DNA of 54,308 bases from Halioxenophilus sp964342265 (GCA_964342265.1 CAYFFE010000006.1:1-54308), one strand, 5' to 3'. Counted from the first letter of the stretch, positions 6,050-15,632 are shown. Notes: a model not told the origin generated them from the letters alone. Numbers and translations are program-made.

Positions 6050-8056
6050 TTAAGCCGTTGTTTTGTGTTCCTCAATTAATAAACCCTCCACCATAGGAGG
6101 CGGTGTATCTAAGCAAAGGGCCAGGGTTTTTAGCATGAGCATTTCGTCATTGCAGAGGTTGTTGTCCGCGTGCATCAGTTCCGCCACAGCTTTTAATAAT
6201 TTGGGCTTTTCTAATGGGGCCAAATTTTGTAATTTGCGCAGGCTTTTAGAGAGGGCGATTAAGCTCACTGAGGATCGATCAAGCAATTGGCAATGTTTAA
6301 GTGCTTGGGTGGCGCTGTTAAATGCGCCTTGGTAATCGATTTGAGCCGCATTATTTTGGTAAAGCACAAACGATAAAAGTTCAGAGATCTCTTTATGCAA
6401 TTGCGCAGTGCTCAAGTTTTTTGAATTCGCTTGAGAGGGGCTGATGGTTTGTTTGATGAGTGTAAACAAACACCATTCAAACACGGTAACCTGTTTGTCT
6501 TGCTCGATGAGTTGCTTAACGTTGGTAACAAAAATACGCTGTTGGTTAACGGATAGCTGTCGCAGTTGTGGCAAACTTTTTAACAGCAATAGCCATTGAT
6601 TGTCTGGCGATAAATTAGCGGTTTGTTCGGCCAGTTTTTGCAGTTGTTTAAACACCGCCGGGTGGCTTTTATCGGCCAAGTATTCCATCATCTTTTCGCG
6701 CTCGGCGGGTGTGGCCGAATGCAACAGCAGGCCGTAGATAATGGCTCTTGCAGAAAAAATATTGTGGCAGGCTTCGGCAAGAACCATGGGAAGGGCTTGT
6801 AACTGCATATGAGCGGTGTTCAGCGCTTGTGGTGTGATTTCGTTTAAGCCCGCTATTACCGGCTCGTTATTTAATGCGGAGACATCGGCTTCGCTGTTAA
6901 CCGCATTGGCAAAGCTGCTGGTGGTTTCGGCATTGGATGCGGAGTTGGATGAGGTGTTCGGTGCAGCGTCAGAAAACGTACTATCGCGCTCGTTGCTTTG
7001 ATTTTTGGTGCGCGGGCTGGGCACAAACCTGGGAGCAACACGAGTGATTCGCTCCTGAATGGGCGGGTGCGTAGCAAACAGCCTTCCCAGTTTGTTGCTA
7101 ATGCCCATGCTAAAAAACATATGGCTGAATTCTGCGGCATTTTTGTGCTGCCATCGACTGCTGCTCATACTCGATTGATGGGCAATGGCATCCAGTGCCC
7201 CGGCTATGCCGTTAGGGTTGCGGGTATATTGTACGGCGGAGGCGTCGGCTAAAAATTCACGTTGGCGACTGGTTGCCGCGGCAATAATTTTGCCAAATAA
7301 GGTGCCCACGTAGCCGATAATGATAAAACCCAACCCCAACAACGCAGCTCTACCACCGTTGCGGCGTGATGAGCTGGAGCGATAGCCCGTGTGAGACCCG
7401 CGTAAAATCATCTGGCCAATTAAGCCAATTATCAAAATACCGTTTAACAAGCTCACCATTTTTAAATTCAATCGCATATCACCGTGCAGAATATGGCTGA
7501 ATTCGTGGGCGATAACGCCTTGTAATTGCTCCCGATTGAGGGAATCCAGCGCGCCTTGAGTAATACCGATAACCGCGTCGGTCGGCTGATAACCCGCGGC
7601 AAAGGCGTTAATGCCGGGTTGATCGAACACATAAACTGTGGGCACTGGCATGCCCGAGGCAATGGCCATTTCTTCCACCACATTCAATAACACCTTTTGT
7701 TGTGCATTGGCGTTATCGGCGTTGAGTAATTGGCCGTTTAACGAGGAGGCTACCGCCTCGCCCCCGCGCTTTAGTTGAAACGCGCGAAATAAACTGGCCC
7801 CCACCACGGTCGCGACAATAACCGCGCTGACCTTTAGCAACAAATCCCAACTTAGATTAGAGAGCCAAGCGTGCAGTAAACTGGTGTTTTGTTCCGCAGC
7901 TTGTAAGTGCACTCCCGTCCCTAAATGAAAATAGTGAATAAAAATCGCGGTAAATACCGTGGTAATCGCTATTAAAACGATCACCGCGAGTATTAATAAT
8001 CCCACCAGTAATTTGGTGTTGCGTTTGGCCAGATCCTGCTGGTGAAAAAAATCCAT
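6050..8056 (-). CDS. M48 family membrane metallopeptidase with long C-terminal extension
   Basis: A zinc endopeptidase of the HtpX/M48 type, 668 residues, about twice the size of HtpX. The ATG at 8056 is preferred over an upstream TTG because GGAG lies 9 bases before it and MDFFHQQD is the natural start. Two membrane segments (about 15-43 and 74-91) precede the catalytic motif HEFSH (184-188), with two further hydrophobic stretches after it and a downstream glutamate in the REFLADA motif that completes the zinc site. The last 300 residues are helical, with a Ser/Asn-rich linker near 340-380 and no family I can name. It is the second gene of an operon with lemA (33-bp gap), a common pairing. 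Substrates are unknown; membrane protein quality control is the usual role. Confidence 0.85.
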   Translation of the reverse strand: MDFFHQQDLAKRNTKLLVGLLILAVIVLIAITTVFTAIFIHYFHLGTGVHLQAAEQNTSLLHAWLSNLSWDLLLKVSAVIVATVVGASLFRAFQLKRGGEAVASSLNGQLLNADNANAQQKVLLNVVEEMAIASGMPVPTVYVFDQPGINAFAAGYQPTDAVIGITQGALDSLNREQLQGVIAHEFSHILHGDMRLNLKMVSLLNGILIIGLIGQMILRGSHTGYRSSSSRRNGGRAALLGLGFIIIGYVGTLFGKIIAAATSRQREFLADASAVQYTRNPNGIAGALDAIAHQSSMSSSRWQHKNAAEFSHMFFSMGISNKLGRLFATHPPIQERITRVAPRFVPSPRTKNQSNERDSTFSDAAPNTSSNSASNAETTSSFANAVNSEADVSALNNEPVIAGLNEITPQALNTAHMQLQALPMVLAEACHNIFSARAIIYGLLLHSATPAEREKMMEYLADKSHPAVFKQLQKLAEQTANLSPDNQWLLLLKSLPQLRQLSVNQQRIFVTNVKQLIEQDKQVTVFEWCLFTLIKQTISPSQANSKNLSTAQLHKEISELLSFVLYQNNAAQIDYQGAFNSATQALKHCQLLDRSSVSLIALSKSLRKLQNLAPLEKPKLLKAVAELMHADNNLCNDEMLMLKTLALCLDTPPPMVEGLLIEEHKTTA

Positions 8057-8089
8057 GCGAAGTCGCTCCAATAAGCGCGTTATTGCCGA

Positions 8090-8686
8090 TCAGAAACTGA
8101 CTTTTGGTGCGGCTTGAATGGCGGCGCTGTCTTCAAACTCCAATAAACTGGCGTCTTTACCATGACCAAACGCGCCGGCTAGCATGACTGGCGGAAAGCT
8201 TTGCTTGTAACTGTTGTAGTGAGTTACCGCATCGTTAAAGGCTTGGCGAGCAAAAGAGACCTTGTTTTCGGTGGAAATTAATTCCTCGGAGACCTGCGCC
8301 ATGGAGGCGTCGGCTTTTAGATCCGGGTAGGCTTCCACCACCACATTCAACTTGCCCAGCGCCGCGCCCAACATACTCTCGGCAGAGGCTAGGTTGGCGA
8401 CAGCATTTGGATCGCCGGGATTTTGAGCGGCAGCACTCAACTGCGAGAGCGCTTGGTTGCGGGCACTGACTACGGCCTCTAGGGTTTCGCGCTCGTGTTT
8501 TAAATAGCCTTTGGCGGTTTCCACTAGATTGGGAATTAAATCGTAGCGGCGCTTGAGTTGTACTTCGATTTGCGAAAACGCGTTTTCGAATCGATTTTTT
8601 AACGTGACGAGTTGGTTGTAAATGTTAACGATATAAAGAAATAAGCCAATTAAAATCACTAGAGTGACGATGGTTGAAATATCCAT
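8090..8686 (-). CDS. LemA family membrane protein
   Basis: A 198-residue protein with the LemA layout: one N-terminal membrane helix (TIVTLVILIGLFLYIVNIY), then NRFENAFSQIEVQLKRRYDLIPNL, the hallmark segment, and an all-helical bundle with ENKVSFARQAFNDAVTHYN near the end. LemA proteins form extended helical bundles in the periplasm; their biochemical job is not settled. It is first in an operon with the M48 peptidase, which suggests LemA acts as a partner or adaptor of that peptidase. AGGATTTGAT precedes the ATG. Confidence 0.9.
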   Translation of the reverse strand: MDISTIVTLVILIGLFLYIVNIYNQLVTLKNRFENAFSQIEVQLKRRYDLIPNLVETAKGYLKHERETLEAVVSARNQALSQLSAAAQNPGDPNAVANLASAESMLGAALGKLNVVVEAYPDLKADASMAQVSEELISTENKVSFARQAFNDAVTHYNSYKQSFPPVMLAGAFGHGKDASLLEFEDSAAIQAAPKVSF

Positions 8687-8914
8687 ATCAAATCCTAAGC
8701 AAAATTGCCTCTTTCACAGTGTTGAAGGCATCGTTTATTGGTATATGATCGTGGTGCGAGGCTTTTAAACAAGCTTGGCACCATATCCTACGGGTGAATC
8801 TTTTCTGTTGCGGCGTAAATTGATACATTGCATGGACAAATATAACAAATATCGTCACATATTCCTGCGCGCAACAAGCACCCACTAATCAAATGTACCT
8901 TTCTGGAGGCAAAC

Positions 8915-10093
8915 ATGAGTGATGCAGTAGTTATCGTTGGTATGGCCCGTACCCCAATGGGGGGAATGTTAGGGGCCCTCAGCGATGTTCCCGCAACTGA
9001 ATTAGGCAGTATTGCAATTAAAGCCGCTCTGGCGGATGCCAATATCGTTGGCAATGATGTGGATTCTGTATTGATGGGCTGTGTGTTGTCTGCAGGGCTG
9101 GGTCAATCACCGGCACGCCAAGCGGCGCTGGGCGCAGGCTTGCCACTGGGCGTGACCATCGCCACGGTTAACAAGGTGTGTGGCTCCGGCATGAAAACCG
9201 TGTGCATGGCCGCCGATATGATTCAAGCGGGTCGTGCTTCCGTTGTGGTTGCCGGTGGTTTGGAGAATATGTCGGCCGCGCCTTACATGATCAAAGAGGG
9301 CCGCAAAGGTTTTCGTATTGGTCACGGTCAAATTCTTGATCACATGTTCTACGATGGATTGCAAAACGCCTACGACGATTCATTAATGGGCGCGTTTGCT
9401 GAGAAGTGTGCGGGTAAGTACGAATTTTCCCGCGAAGAGCAAGACGCTTTTGCGATTGAATCTCTGCGTCGCGCCAACGAAGCCATCGAAACCGGTAAAT
9501 TCAATCGCGAAATTGCGCCGGTTACCATTAAAGGTCGCAAAGGCGATACCGTGGTCGATACCGACGAGCAGCCACCTAAGGCTCGCCCGGAAAAAATTCC
9601 TTCGCTAAAACCGGCTTTCGATAAAGAAGGTACTGTCACTGCCGCTAACGCCAGTTCGATTTCCGACGGTGCAGCCGCGTTGGTATTGATGAGCGAATCC
9701 GAAGCCAACAAGCGCGGTCTTAAGCCTATTGCCAAACTTGTGGGTCGCGGTGAGTACGGTCAGGAGCCTGAGTGGTTTACCACAGCACCGGTGGGCGCGA
9801 TCAAAAAAGTGGTTGAGGAAGCCAGCTGGTCGGTTAACGATGTGGATCTGTTCGAAATCAACGAAGCTTTTGCGGTAGTAACCATGGCCGCCATGCGCGA
9901 ATTTGAATTGGATCACGCCAAGGTTAACGTTCACGGCGGTGCTTGTGCGTTGGGTCACCCCATTGGTGCTTCTGGTGCGCGAATTTTGGTTACCCTGTTG
10001 TCGGCCATGGAAACCTACGATAAGAAAACCGGTATCGCTGCGCTTTGCATTGGTGGTGGTGAAGGTATTGCGGTCGGTGTAGAAAGAGCTTAA
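8915..10093 (+). CDS. Acetyl-CoA C-acetyltransferase (biosynthetic thiolase)
   Basis: A class II thiolase of 392 residues that condenses two acetyl-CoA to acetoacetyl-CoA or runs the reverse. The full active site is visible and at the classic positions of the biosynthetic enzyme: Cys89 in NKVCGSGMK, His348 in GHPIGASG and Cys378 in CIGGGEG. A strong GGAGG sits 6 bases before the ATG. It is monocistronic, with a terminator at 10238. No phaB, phaC or hydroxyacyl-CoA dehydrogenase gene lies beside it, so a role in polyhydroxybutyrate, ketone or fatty acid metabolism cannot be decided here. atoB or phaA would be the nearest symbols. Confidence 0.93.
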   Translation: MSDAVVIVGMARTPMGGMLGALSDVPATELGSIAIKAALADANIVGNDVDSVLMGCVLSAGLGQSPARQAALGAGLPLGVTIATVNKVCGSGMKTVCMAADMIQAGRASVVVAGGLENMSAAPYMIKEGRKGFRIGHGQILDHMFYDGLQNAYDDSLMGAFAEKCAGKYEFSREEQDAFAIESLRRANEAIETGKFNREIAPVTIKGRKGDTVVDTDEQPPKARPEKIPSLKPAFDKEGTVTAANASSISDGAAALVLMSESEANKRGLKPIAKLVGRGEYGQEPEWFTTAPVGAIKKVVEEASWSVNDVDLFEINEAFAVVTMAAMREFELDHAKVNVHGGACALGHPIGASGARILVTLLSAMETYDKKTGIAALCIGGGEGIAVGVERA

Positions 10094-10237
10094 TTTTTTA
10101 AGCGATAAAAACACGAAAAAGCTACGTTCAAGCTAACACGATTCGTTTCAGTAGTATTTGCTTGCGGGGCCAGTTAATTATTGATTAGCTGGCCCTCGTA
10201 ACGCTAATAAAATAACAAAGAAACGACGCAACAAAGT

Positions 10238-10264
10238 AAAAAGCGCAACTCATGCGCTTTTTTT
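10238..10264. terminator. Bidirectional rho-independent terminator
   Basis: AAAAAGCGCA (10238-10247) pairs perfectly with TGCGCTTTTT (10253-10262) around ACTCA, with T and A runs on either side. It separates the convergent thiolase and dolP genes. Confidence 0.85.
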
Positions 10265-10284
10265 ATGTTTGTTTTTTGCTCAAA

Positions 10285-10941
10285 TTAATCGATGTATTCA
10301 ATAACGCGGACTACTTTAGTCACTCGGCCCACCGATGCCGCCAATGTGCTGGCTTTTTCGGCCTGTACGCGCGTCATTAAACCAATTAAATAAACAACGC
10401 CATTTTCCACTTCCATTTTTACACGGCTGCTTTTGACATCGGGGCTGGTCAGTAATTTGGTGCGCACTTTGGTAGCAATCCAGCCGTCGCCACGATTCAT
10501 CCAAAAGGTAGCGTTGCTGCGAATTTCCAGTTCGTTGTGCACTTGTCGTACTCGATCCAGTTCGCGCACCACTTCGGCGGCTTGATTTCGCAATTCTTTG
10601 TTGGGCACCTGGCCGGTTAATAGGGCCACACCGTTGTACACGGTCACTTTGATATTGGCTTCTTTTAAGGCATCGCTGGTTTTATTGAGATTAACCGTAG
10701 CGATGGTTTCCAACTGTTCGTCATCTAAATAGGTGCCAAACGTGCGCTTGGTGGGATCGGGTGTGATGGGCTCGTCGGTGGTGGCTCCCACAAAAGTCGT
10801 GCAGCCCGTTACGCCACTTAACAGCAATAGTGCTAACAGTGACAACAGCGTGCATTTGGCGGTATTAAAGCCATTAACGGCCGAGGGGAAGGTTAGTCGT
10901 GTTCGAGCGGGCCAAACAATTGATAATCGATTAAATCGCAT
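10285..10941 (-). CDS. dolP: BON-domain outer membrane lipoprotein (DolP/YraP)
   Basis: A 218-residue lipoprotein with signal peptide and lipobox LSGVTGC (Cys47), then two BON domains (about 70-143 and 148-216) with the typical VYNGVALLTGQV and VENGVVYLIGLM turns. DolP binds anionic phospholipid in the outer membrane at division sites and supports septal cell wall splitting and BAM function. The ATG at 10941 is used in place of an upstream TTG; it lies inside the end of diaA (49-bp overlap), which gives an unusually long N-region before the hydrophobic core. No better start codon exists before the core. It ends the lpoA-yraN-diaA-dolP operon. Confidence 0.88.
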   Translation of the reverse strand: MRFNRLSIVWPARTRLTFPSAVNGFNTAKCTLLSLLALLLLSGVTGCTTFVGATTDEPITPDPTKRTFGTYLDDEQLETIATVNLNKTSDALKEANIKVTVYNGVALLTGQVPNKELRNQAAEVVRELDRVRQVHNELEIRSNATFWMNRGDGWIATKVRTKLLTSPDVKSSRVKMEVENGVVYLIGLMTRVQAEKASTLAASVGRVTKVVRVIEYID

Positions 10942-11516
10942 AGGCAAAAAATAGATAATAAGTGAACTTCGTGAACGCGCGCCCGGGAATCAATCGGTGC
11001 GCGTAATTCCATGTCATGGACATCCAACAGGGCCGGAATGTTTCCGCCATCGCGGCCGGTAAAGGCGATGACCGACATATTTCGATCGTGGGCGCTGGCC
11101 ACGGCCTGTATTAAATTGCTGGGATTACCGCTGGTGGTGAATAATACCAACACATCGCCATCTTGGCCGAGCGCCATAATTTGTTTAGAGAAAATGTCGT
11201 TAAAGCTGTTGTCGCTGGCAAACGCGGTAATGGCTGTGGGATTGGTGGCCAATGCGTAGGCGGCAAAACCCGGTCGCTCGCGCTCGAAACGATTGGTTAA
11301 ACAATTCACCAAAACTTGTGAATTGGCCGCAGAATTACCATTACCCGCGACAAAAATTTTATTTTCGTTTAACAGTGCCGCCACAATGCATTCACTGGCG
11401 TGAACCAACCCGGGTGCCAATAATTCGCCGGAGACCATTTTGGCTTCCAGACTTTTGTGAAACAAACTGATGACCCGTTCTTCTAGGTCGGTGTTTTCCT
11501 GAGGCGGTTGATTCAT
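10893..11516 (-). CDS. diaA: SIS-domain protein DiaA (replication initiation regulator)
   Basis: A 207-residue sugar-isomerase (SIS) fold protein. GNGNSAANSQVLVNCLTNRFE and LFTTSGNPSNLIQAV are the two SIS phosphosugar loops, and the C-terminal HEVHLLSIFCLCDLID matches DiaA of Escherichia coli in place and pattern. DiaA binds DnaA and promotes orderly loading at oriC; the related GmhA isomerase makes heptose phosphate. Position between yraN and dolP favours DiaA. No clear ribosome binding site precedes the ATG, so translation may depend on coupling. Confidence 0.88.
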   Translation of the reverse strand: MNQPPQENTDLEERVISLFHKSLEAKMVSGELLAPGLVHASECIVAALLNENKIFVAGNGNSAANSQVLVNCLTNRFERERPGFAAYALATNPTAITAFASDNSFNDIFSKQIMALGQDGDVLVLFTTSGNPSNLIQAVASAHDRNMSVIAFTGRDGGNIPALLDVHDMELRAPIDSRARVHEVHLLSIFCLCDLIDYQLFGPLEHD

Positions 11517-11552
11517 GGGCGGGCGGGTTAAATCCTATGGTTAGCTGTGCGC

Positions 11553-11960
11553 TTAATACGCAACAAATGCGTCTTTTATCCAATTAATGTGTTGTTGCGA
11601 ATTATCGTACGCCACAGCCACAACATCAAATCGGCAATTGTATTGTTGATATTGGCTGTGGTTGCTTAAAAAATGCTCGGCGGCGGCGATAATTTTTTGT
11701 TGCTTGGCGGCAGTTACCATTTCCTCGGCGTAGCCGTGAGAATGTGAGCGGCGAAATTTTACTTCCACAAACACCAGCGTGTTGTCGTTTTTCATGACCA
11801 AATCGATTTCGCCATAACGGCACCGATAATTATTGGCCACCGATTTAAGCTTGTGTTGCTTTAGGTATTGTTCGGCATCGGCCTCCGCTTTGGCTCCGGT
11901 TTGCGCCGTTTGGCTGTGGCGTTGGCGATTAAACATACAATCAGTTAATGACCGTGCCAT
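11553..11960 (-). CDS. yraN: YraN family (UPF0102) nuclease-fold protein
   Basis: A 135-residue protein with the restriction-endonuclease-like core of the UPF0102 family: YRCRYGEIDLVM, VFVEVKFRR and CRFDVVAV carry the E, D and ExK residues in the usual order, and WIKDAF closes the protein. Function is unproven; relatives are thought to act on branched or damaged DNA. The first ATG (11960) overlaps the lpoA stop by 20 bp; the ATG at 11936, four bases after the lpoA stop, is an equally possible start. Confidence 0.88.
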   Translation of the reverse strand: MARSLTDCMFNRQRHSQTAQTGAKAEADAEQYLKQHKLKSVANNYRCRYGEIDLVMKNDNTLVFVEVKFRRSHSHGYAEEMVTAAKQQKIIAAAEHFLSNHSQYQQYNCRFDVVAVAYDNSQQHINWIKDAFVAY

Positions 11961-13821
11961 CGGCCACGGTGGGCACCACTAAAGCTTTGCCGCCACTGAT
12001 AATGGCCAAACTTTGTTCGCGCGCGATACGACCTCGACTGGTGAGGAATAACTCACCGGTTGCGCCGTAGTAGCGGGTGTTGTTGGCGTTTTGAAATTGC
12101 AGCAGACGCGGGTACAGTCGATAAGCATCCACGCCCAGTGCGTGAATACTTTGCAAATGTTTTTGATGGCTCACGTAGTCGTCGAGCAGAGTGCGTTCGG
12201 GCTTAGAAAAACCAAAATACCAGGGCAAGGTGGTAAAGCGAATGCCGTTTAAATCGTTGTTATCGGCTGTGCGCGCGTTGGGATCATAAATATGCCCGGT
12301 GGCGTACACGGGAATATTGGCCGCGTAGTGAAATTCTAAAATAGGCTTCAGTTGGCGGGCATCTTCTGGGTTGGCGACCATAAAAATCATGTCGATGTCT
12401 TGCCGTGAGCGCGGTTCAGTTTCGAGATTCATGCCTAGTAACTGTTCCAATTTGCGCCCGCGCTGTTTGCTGCGATCAACCAACAGCGACTGCTCGACGA
12501 TTTGCGAAAACAACCCCTGCTGGGCAAACTCACTGGCTACCGCCAAGCTGCCGCCCAATTCCGTCCAGGCCAAGGCAAAGGCATCGGCAGATCGATCACC
12601 CCAATCGCGATCGGACGACAAAATCATGGCTCGGCGGTGGCCATCGCGCCAAGCGCGCTCGGCTATTTGCCGGGCTTCGTCTTCTACCGCCAAGCCAAAC
12701 TGGTATAGGTTATCGGTCACCAGCGATTCGCCCACGATGTAATTTAATGCAAGCGTCGGCACCGGCAGAGCGGGGCGCAGGTTGAGTTCGTCCAACGGGG
12801 CTTTTTGCAGTGGCCCAATGACGGTTTCGGCGCCTTCAGCAACGGCTTGGTCGTAGAGCAAATTAATGTTCGCTCCATCGGTGTTGTACAACTGCACACG
12901 AGGCACTTCATGCCCGGATTGCGCCGCAGCATAGTAAGCCGACATAAACCCTTCGCGCACCGCATTGCCAGCATTGCCAAATTTACCGGTGAGTGGCAGT
13001 AACAGCGCCACCTGCTTGGGCTGATTGAGCACCAGTTGCTGCAATAACTGCAAATCTTGAGGCAAGGATTGGCTGGCCGGGTGTTGAGGCCAGGTTTGCT
13101 GCCAAAAGCGGATTTGCTGCAGTTGTTGTTCGATGTTGTACTGGTTGTTTTTGCTGATGGCCGCCAGTGAATACCAACCGCGCAACAACTGTGAAGGCTC
13201 ATTTTCGCTCAAGGCGTTTAATGTTGATTGCGGCAAGCCAGATAACAATCGCCAAATCCGCTCGTTATTGGCCACGGTGGCTGTATCGCTCAATAACAAC
13301 GGGGCGAGCGCCAGGTATTCTTTGATTGCCAACACTGGGTCGTCGGTGACTTCGTAAACTCGGGCAATGTTGCCGCGCCAGTGCAATTCTTGATCAACGG
13401 TTAGCGTGTGTTGCAGGGCGTTGAGGTCGAATTGCCCAAGAATGCGCTTGGCAACAAAATAGTCGCCGAGTCGCAGGCAAAGGTCGCTGTAGGCCAGGGT
13501 GTAGTTCACGGCGGCGTGAGGGGGTAACTGTTGATAATCGATATCGGCGAATACTCGGCTGGCGGTATTAAATTCGCCAAATTCCACCATCAACTGGCCG
13601 GCCTCGAGTTTGGCCTCGGCGGCTCCGGCTTGGTCGCCCAACGCTTGCAATCGCTCGGCGTTAGACAACAGCGTCTCCACATCCTGGCGACTGGTTTCGG
13701 CGGGCGTTATCGTCTGCTCGCTGGGTTTGGTGGGGTTGGAGCCGCAACTCGCCAATGCAACAACCAGCGCACTGATGAATGCAGAGCGCATGAAGGTTAA
13801 GCGTAACGAGGTTGGATGCAT
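11941..13821 (-). CDS. lpoA: LpoA/YraM outer membrane lipoprotein activator of PBP1a
   Basis: A 626-residue lipoprotein. With the ATG at 13821 the signal peptide runs into the lipobox ALASC (Cys26); the ATG at 13791 would also work, while the long upstream in-frame extension has no signal character and is rejected. The N-terminal half is a TPR-like helical domain. The C-terminal half is a periplasmic-binding-protein fold starting at VALLLPLTGKFGNAGNAVREGF, as in LpoA/LppC. LpoA crosses the periplasm to stimulate the bifunctional peptidoglycan synthase PBP1a. It diverges from rsmI over 135 bp, the conserved arrangement in gammaproteobacteria, and leads the yraN-diaA-dolP operon. Confidence 0.88.
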   Translation of the reverse strand: MHPTSLRLTFMRSAFISALVVALASCGSNPTKPSEQTITPAETSRQDVETLLSNAERLQALGDQAGAAEAKLEAGQLMVEFGEFNTASRVFADIDYQQLPPHAAVNYTLAYSDLCLRLGDYFVAKRILGQFDLNALQHTLTVDQELHWRGNIARVYEVTDDPVLAIKEYLALAPLLLSDTATVANNERIWRLLSGLPQSTLNALSENEPSQLLRGWYSLAAISKNNQYNIEQQLQQIRFWQQTWPQHPASQSLPQDLQLLQQLVLNQPKQVALLLPLTGKFGNAGNAVREGFMSAYYAAAQSGHEVPRVQLYNTDGANINLLYDQAVAEGAETVIGPLQKAPLDELNLRPALPVPTLALNYIVGESLVTDNLYQFGLAVEDEARQIAERAWRDGHRRAMILSSDRDWGDRSADAFALAWTELGGSLAVASEFAQQGLFSQIVEQSLLVDRSKQRGRKLEQLLGMNLETEPRSRQDIDMIFMVANPEDARQLKPILEFHYAANIPVYATGHIYDPNARTADNNDLNGIRFTTLPWYFGFSKPERTLLDDYVSHQKHLQSIHALGVDAYRLYPRLLQFQNANNTRYYGATGELFLTSRGRIAREQSLAIISGGKALVVPTVADGTVIN

Positions 13822-13956
13822 CAAGCTTGAAGACTTTGAACTTCTGCCAAACGGTGCTAATCGAGATCGTTTGAGCGGTTTTCGATTCACTCGGTTAACG
13901 TATTGCCCAACGATTTGCTTTAAAATTGCCATTAATTTTTTAATCCAGGTGATTCA

Positions 13957-14802
13957 ATGCCGCCAACGCTTTCTCAGGGGCAACTGTTTGTGGTTGCCAC
14001 ACCCATTGGTAATTTGGCCGATATGGTACCCCGTGCGGTTGAAACTCTCCAAACGGCAGATTTAATCGCCGCAGAAGATACGCGCCACAGTGCGCCGTTA
14101 ATGGCGCATTTTGATATAAAAACGCCCATGGTGGCCTATCACGATCATTCCGACGATCGCAAAGTGCAACAATTGATCGACAAAATGCAGGCGGGTTCCA
14201 AAATTGCGCTGATTTCCGACGCCGGCACACCGCTCATTTCCGATCCCGGCTATCGATTGGTGGCCGAAGCCCGCAAACACGGCATTGCAGTCACGCCCAT
14301 TCCCGGTGCCAGCGCCATTACCGCGGCGCTTTCTGCCTCGGGGTTGGCCACCGATCGCTTTCGGTTCGATGGATTTTTGCCGCCCAAAACCACGGCTCGA
14401 CAAAAAATGTTAACCGGGCTCAAGGATGATCCAGCAACGCTCGTATTTTATGAAGCGCCGCACCGATTGCTGGCCAGTTTGGACGACATTCAAACGGTTT
14501 TTGGCACAGAGCGGCGAATGGTGGTTGCTCGCGAGATCAGTAAAACCTTCGAGACCTTTCTGTGCGGCTCTATCGCCGAAGTGCGCGAGCAAGTCGCCGC
14601 CGACAGTAACCAGCAGCGCGGCGAGATTGTAATTATGGTGGCAGGCGCCGAACAACGCGACCTTGCCATCGATACGGCCAGCCAAAAATTAATGGCCAGT
14701 CTCATTCCTCATATGCCGCTTAAGCAGGCCGCCAGTATTGTTGCGGAACACACCGGCATTAAAAAGAATCTGCTTTACCAGTGGGGATTGGAGCAGAAAT
14801 AA
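13957..14802 (+). CDS. rsmI: 16S rRNA (cytidine1402-2'-O)-methyltransferase
   Basis: A 281-residue SAM-dependent methylase of the tetrapyrrole-methylase fold. LFVVATPIGNLADMVPRA, AAEDTRHS, ALISDAGTPLISDPG and TPIPGASAITAALSASGL are all RsmI signatures. It methylates the ribose of C1402 in the 16S decoding centre together with RsmH, whose gene lies 2 kb downstream in the dcw cluster. The stop codon is enclosed by a 10-bp hairpin. Confidence 0.95.
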   Translation: MPPTLSQGQLFVVATPIGNLADMVPRAVETLQTADLIAAEDTRHSAPLMAHFDIKTPMVAYHDHSDDRKVQQLIDKMQAGSKIALISDAGTPLISDPGYRLVAEARKHGIAVTPIPGASAITAALSASGLATDRFRFDGFLPPKTTARQKMLTGLKDDPATLVFYEAPHRLLASLDDIQTVFGTERRMVVAREISKTFETFLCGSIAEVREQVAADSNQQRGEIVIMVAGAEQRDLAIDTASQKLMASLIPHMPLKQAASIVAEHTGIKKNLLYQWGLEQK

Positions 14803-14812
14803 TCTGCTCCAA
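14788..14812 (+). terminator. Hairpin around the rsmI stop codon
   Basis: TTGGAGCAGA (14788-14797) and TCTGCTCCAA (14803-14812) are perfect 10-bp arms; the loop AATAA includes the TAA stop. There is no U run, so it may be an mRNA 3' stabiliser or a weak terminator before rnpB. Confidence 0.45.
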
Positions 14813-14876
14813 GATTTCGCGAGCACATTAACTAAATCTGGCTCTGGCGAGTAAGTTGCGCTAATCTCTCCAGTCC

Positions 14877-15221
<345 letters not shown>

Positions 15222-15447
15222 GGTATTTTTTCTTAAAATTTGGTGGTCAATTCCTGCTTGTTACTGGAATGTTCGCCCGTTTTCTTTGTTTGCCGCAAAA
15301 CTTCGCCTCGCTCGTTTACCATAAATTTACATTTGACTCTAACTGTTAGATTTTTTAATAGAAAAAAGTCTAAGAGTTCAGGCAAATTCTCATAAACCCT
15401 CCTAGGTTCCTGTTTTACAACAGGTTTGTGTCTTTGGTTGATTTCTA

Positions 15448-15476
15448 ATCAGGTCGGCTGTGCCTGATCTTTTTCT
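15448..15476 (+). terminator. Possible rho-independent terminator before the dcw promoter
   Basis: ATCAGG (15448-15453) and CCTGAT (15463-15468) form a 6-bp stem followed by CTTTTTCT. It would stop readthrough from rnpB. Confidence 0.45.
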
Positions 15477-15538
15477 GGTTTCCCTCTCTCTTCTTAATTT
15501 TTCCTTGTAGATCAACGCTCTAAATCAATTTTCCGTCC

Positions 15539-15566
15539 TTGACTTTGGCTTGATGCCACATATAGT
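15539..15566 (+). promoter_or_regulatory. Sigma70 promoter of the dcw cluster
   Basis: TTGACT (15539-15544) and TATAGT (15561-15566) are separated by 16 bases, close to the consensus -35 and -10. The -10 lies immediately at the start of the MraZ repeats, so binding would block the polymerase. Confidence 0.75.
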
Positions 15567-15608
15567 GTGCATTAGTGGTATAAAGTGGATTTAAGTGGAT
15601 ATTAGTGG
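15565..15608 (+). promoter_or_regulatory. MraZ operator: GTGG repeats at 10-bp period
   Basis: GTGG occurs at 15575, 15585, 15595 and 15605, each exactly 10 bases apart (GTGG-N6 four times), with a degenerate GTGT at 15565 in the same register. MraZ is known to bind direct repeats of this type upstream of its own gene. The array covers the -10 and the transcript start. Confidence 0.85.
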
Positions 15609-15632
15609 GTCAAATGGCCTCCAAGGTGGAAA

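Larger units (their letters stand above)
15222..15632. other. rnpB-mraZ intergenic and promoter region
   Basis: A 411-bp region without a supported gene. It holds the T-rich rnpB tail, a small hairpin CCTGTT/AACAGG at 15409-15424, a better terminator-like hairpin at 15448-15476, and the mraZ promoter and operator from 15539. Confidence 0.7.

Noticed and set aside
8819..8846. Thiolase promoter TTGATA / TATAAC
   Set aside because: The 15-base spacing is too short for confidence, so it is not listed as a feature.
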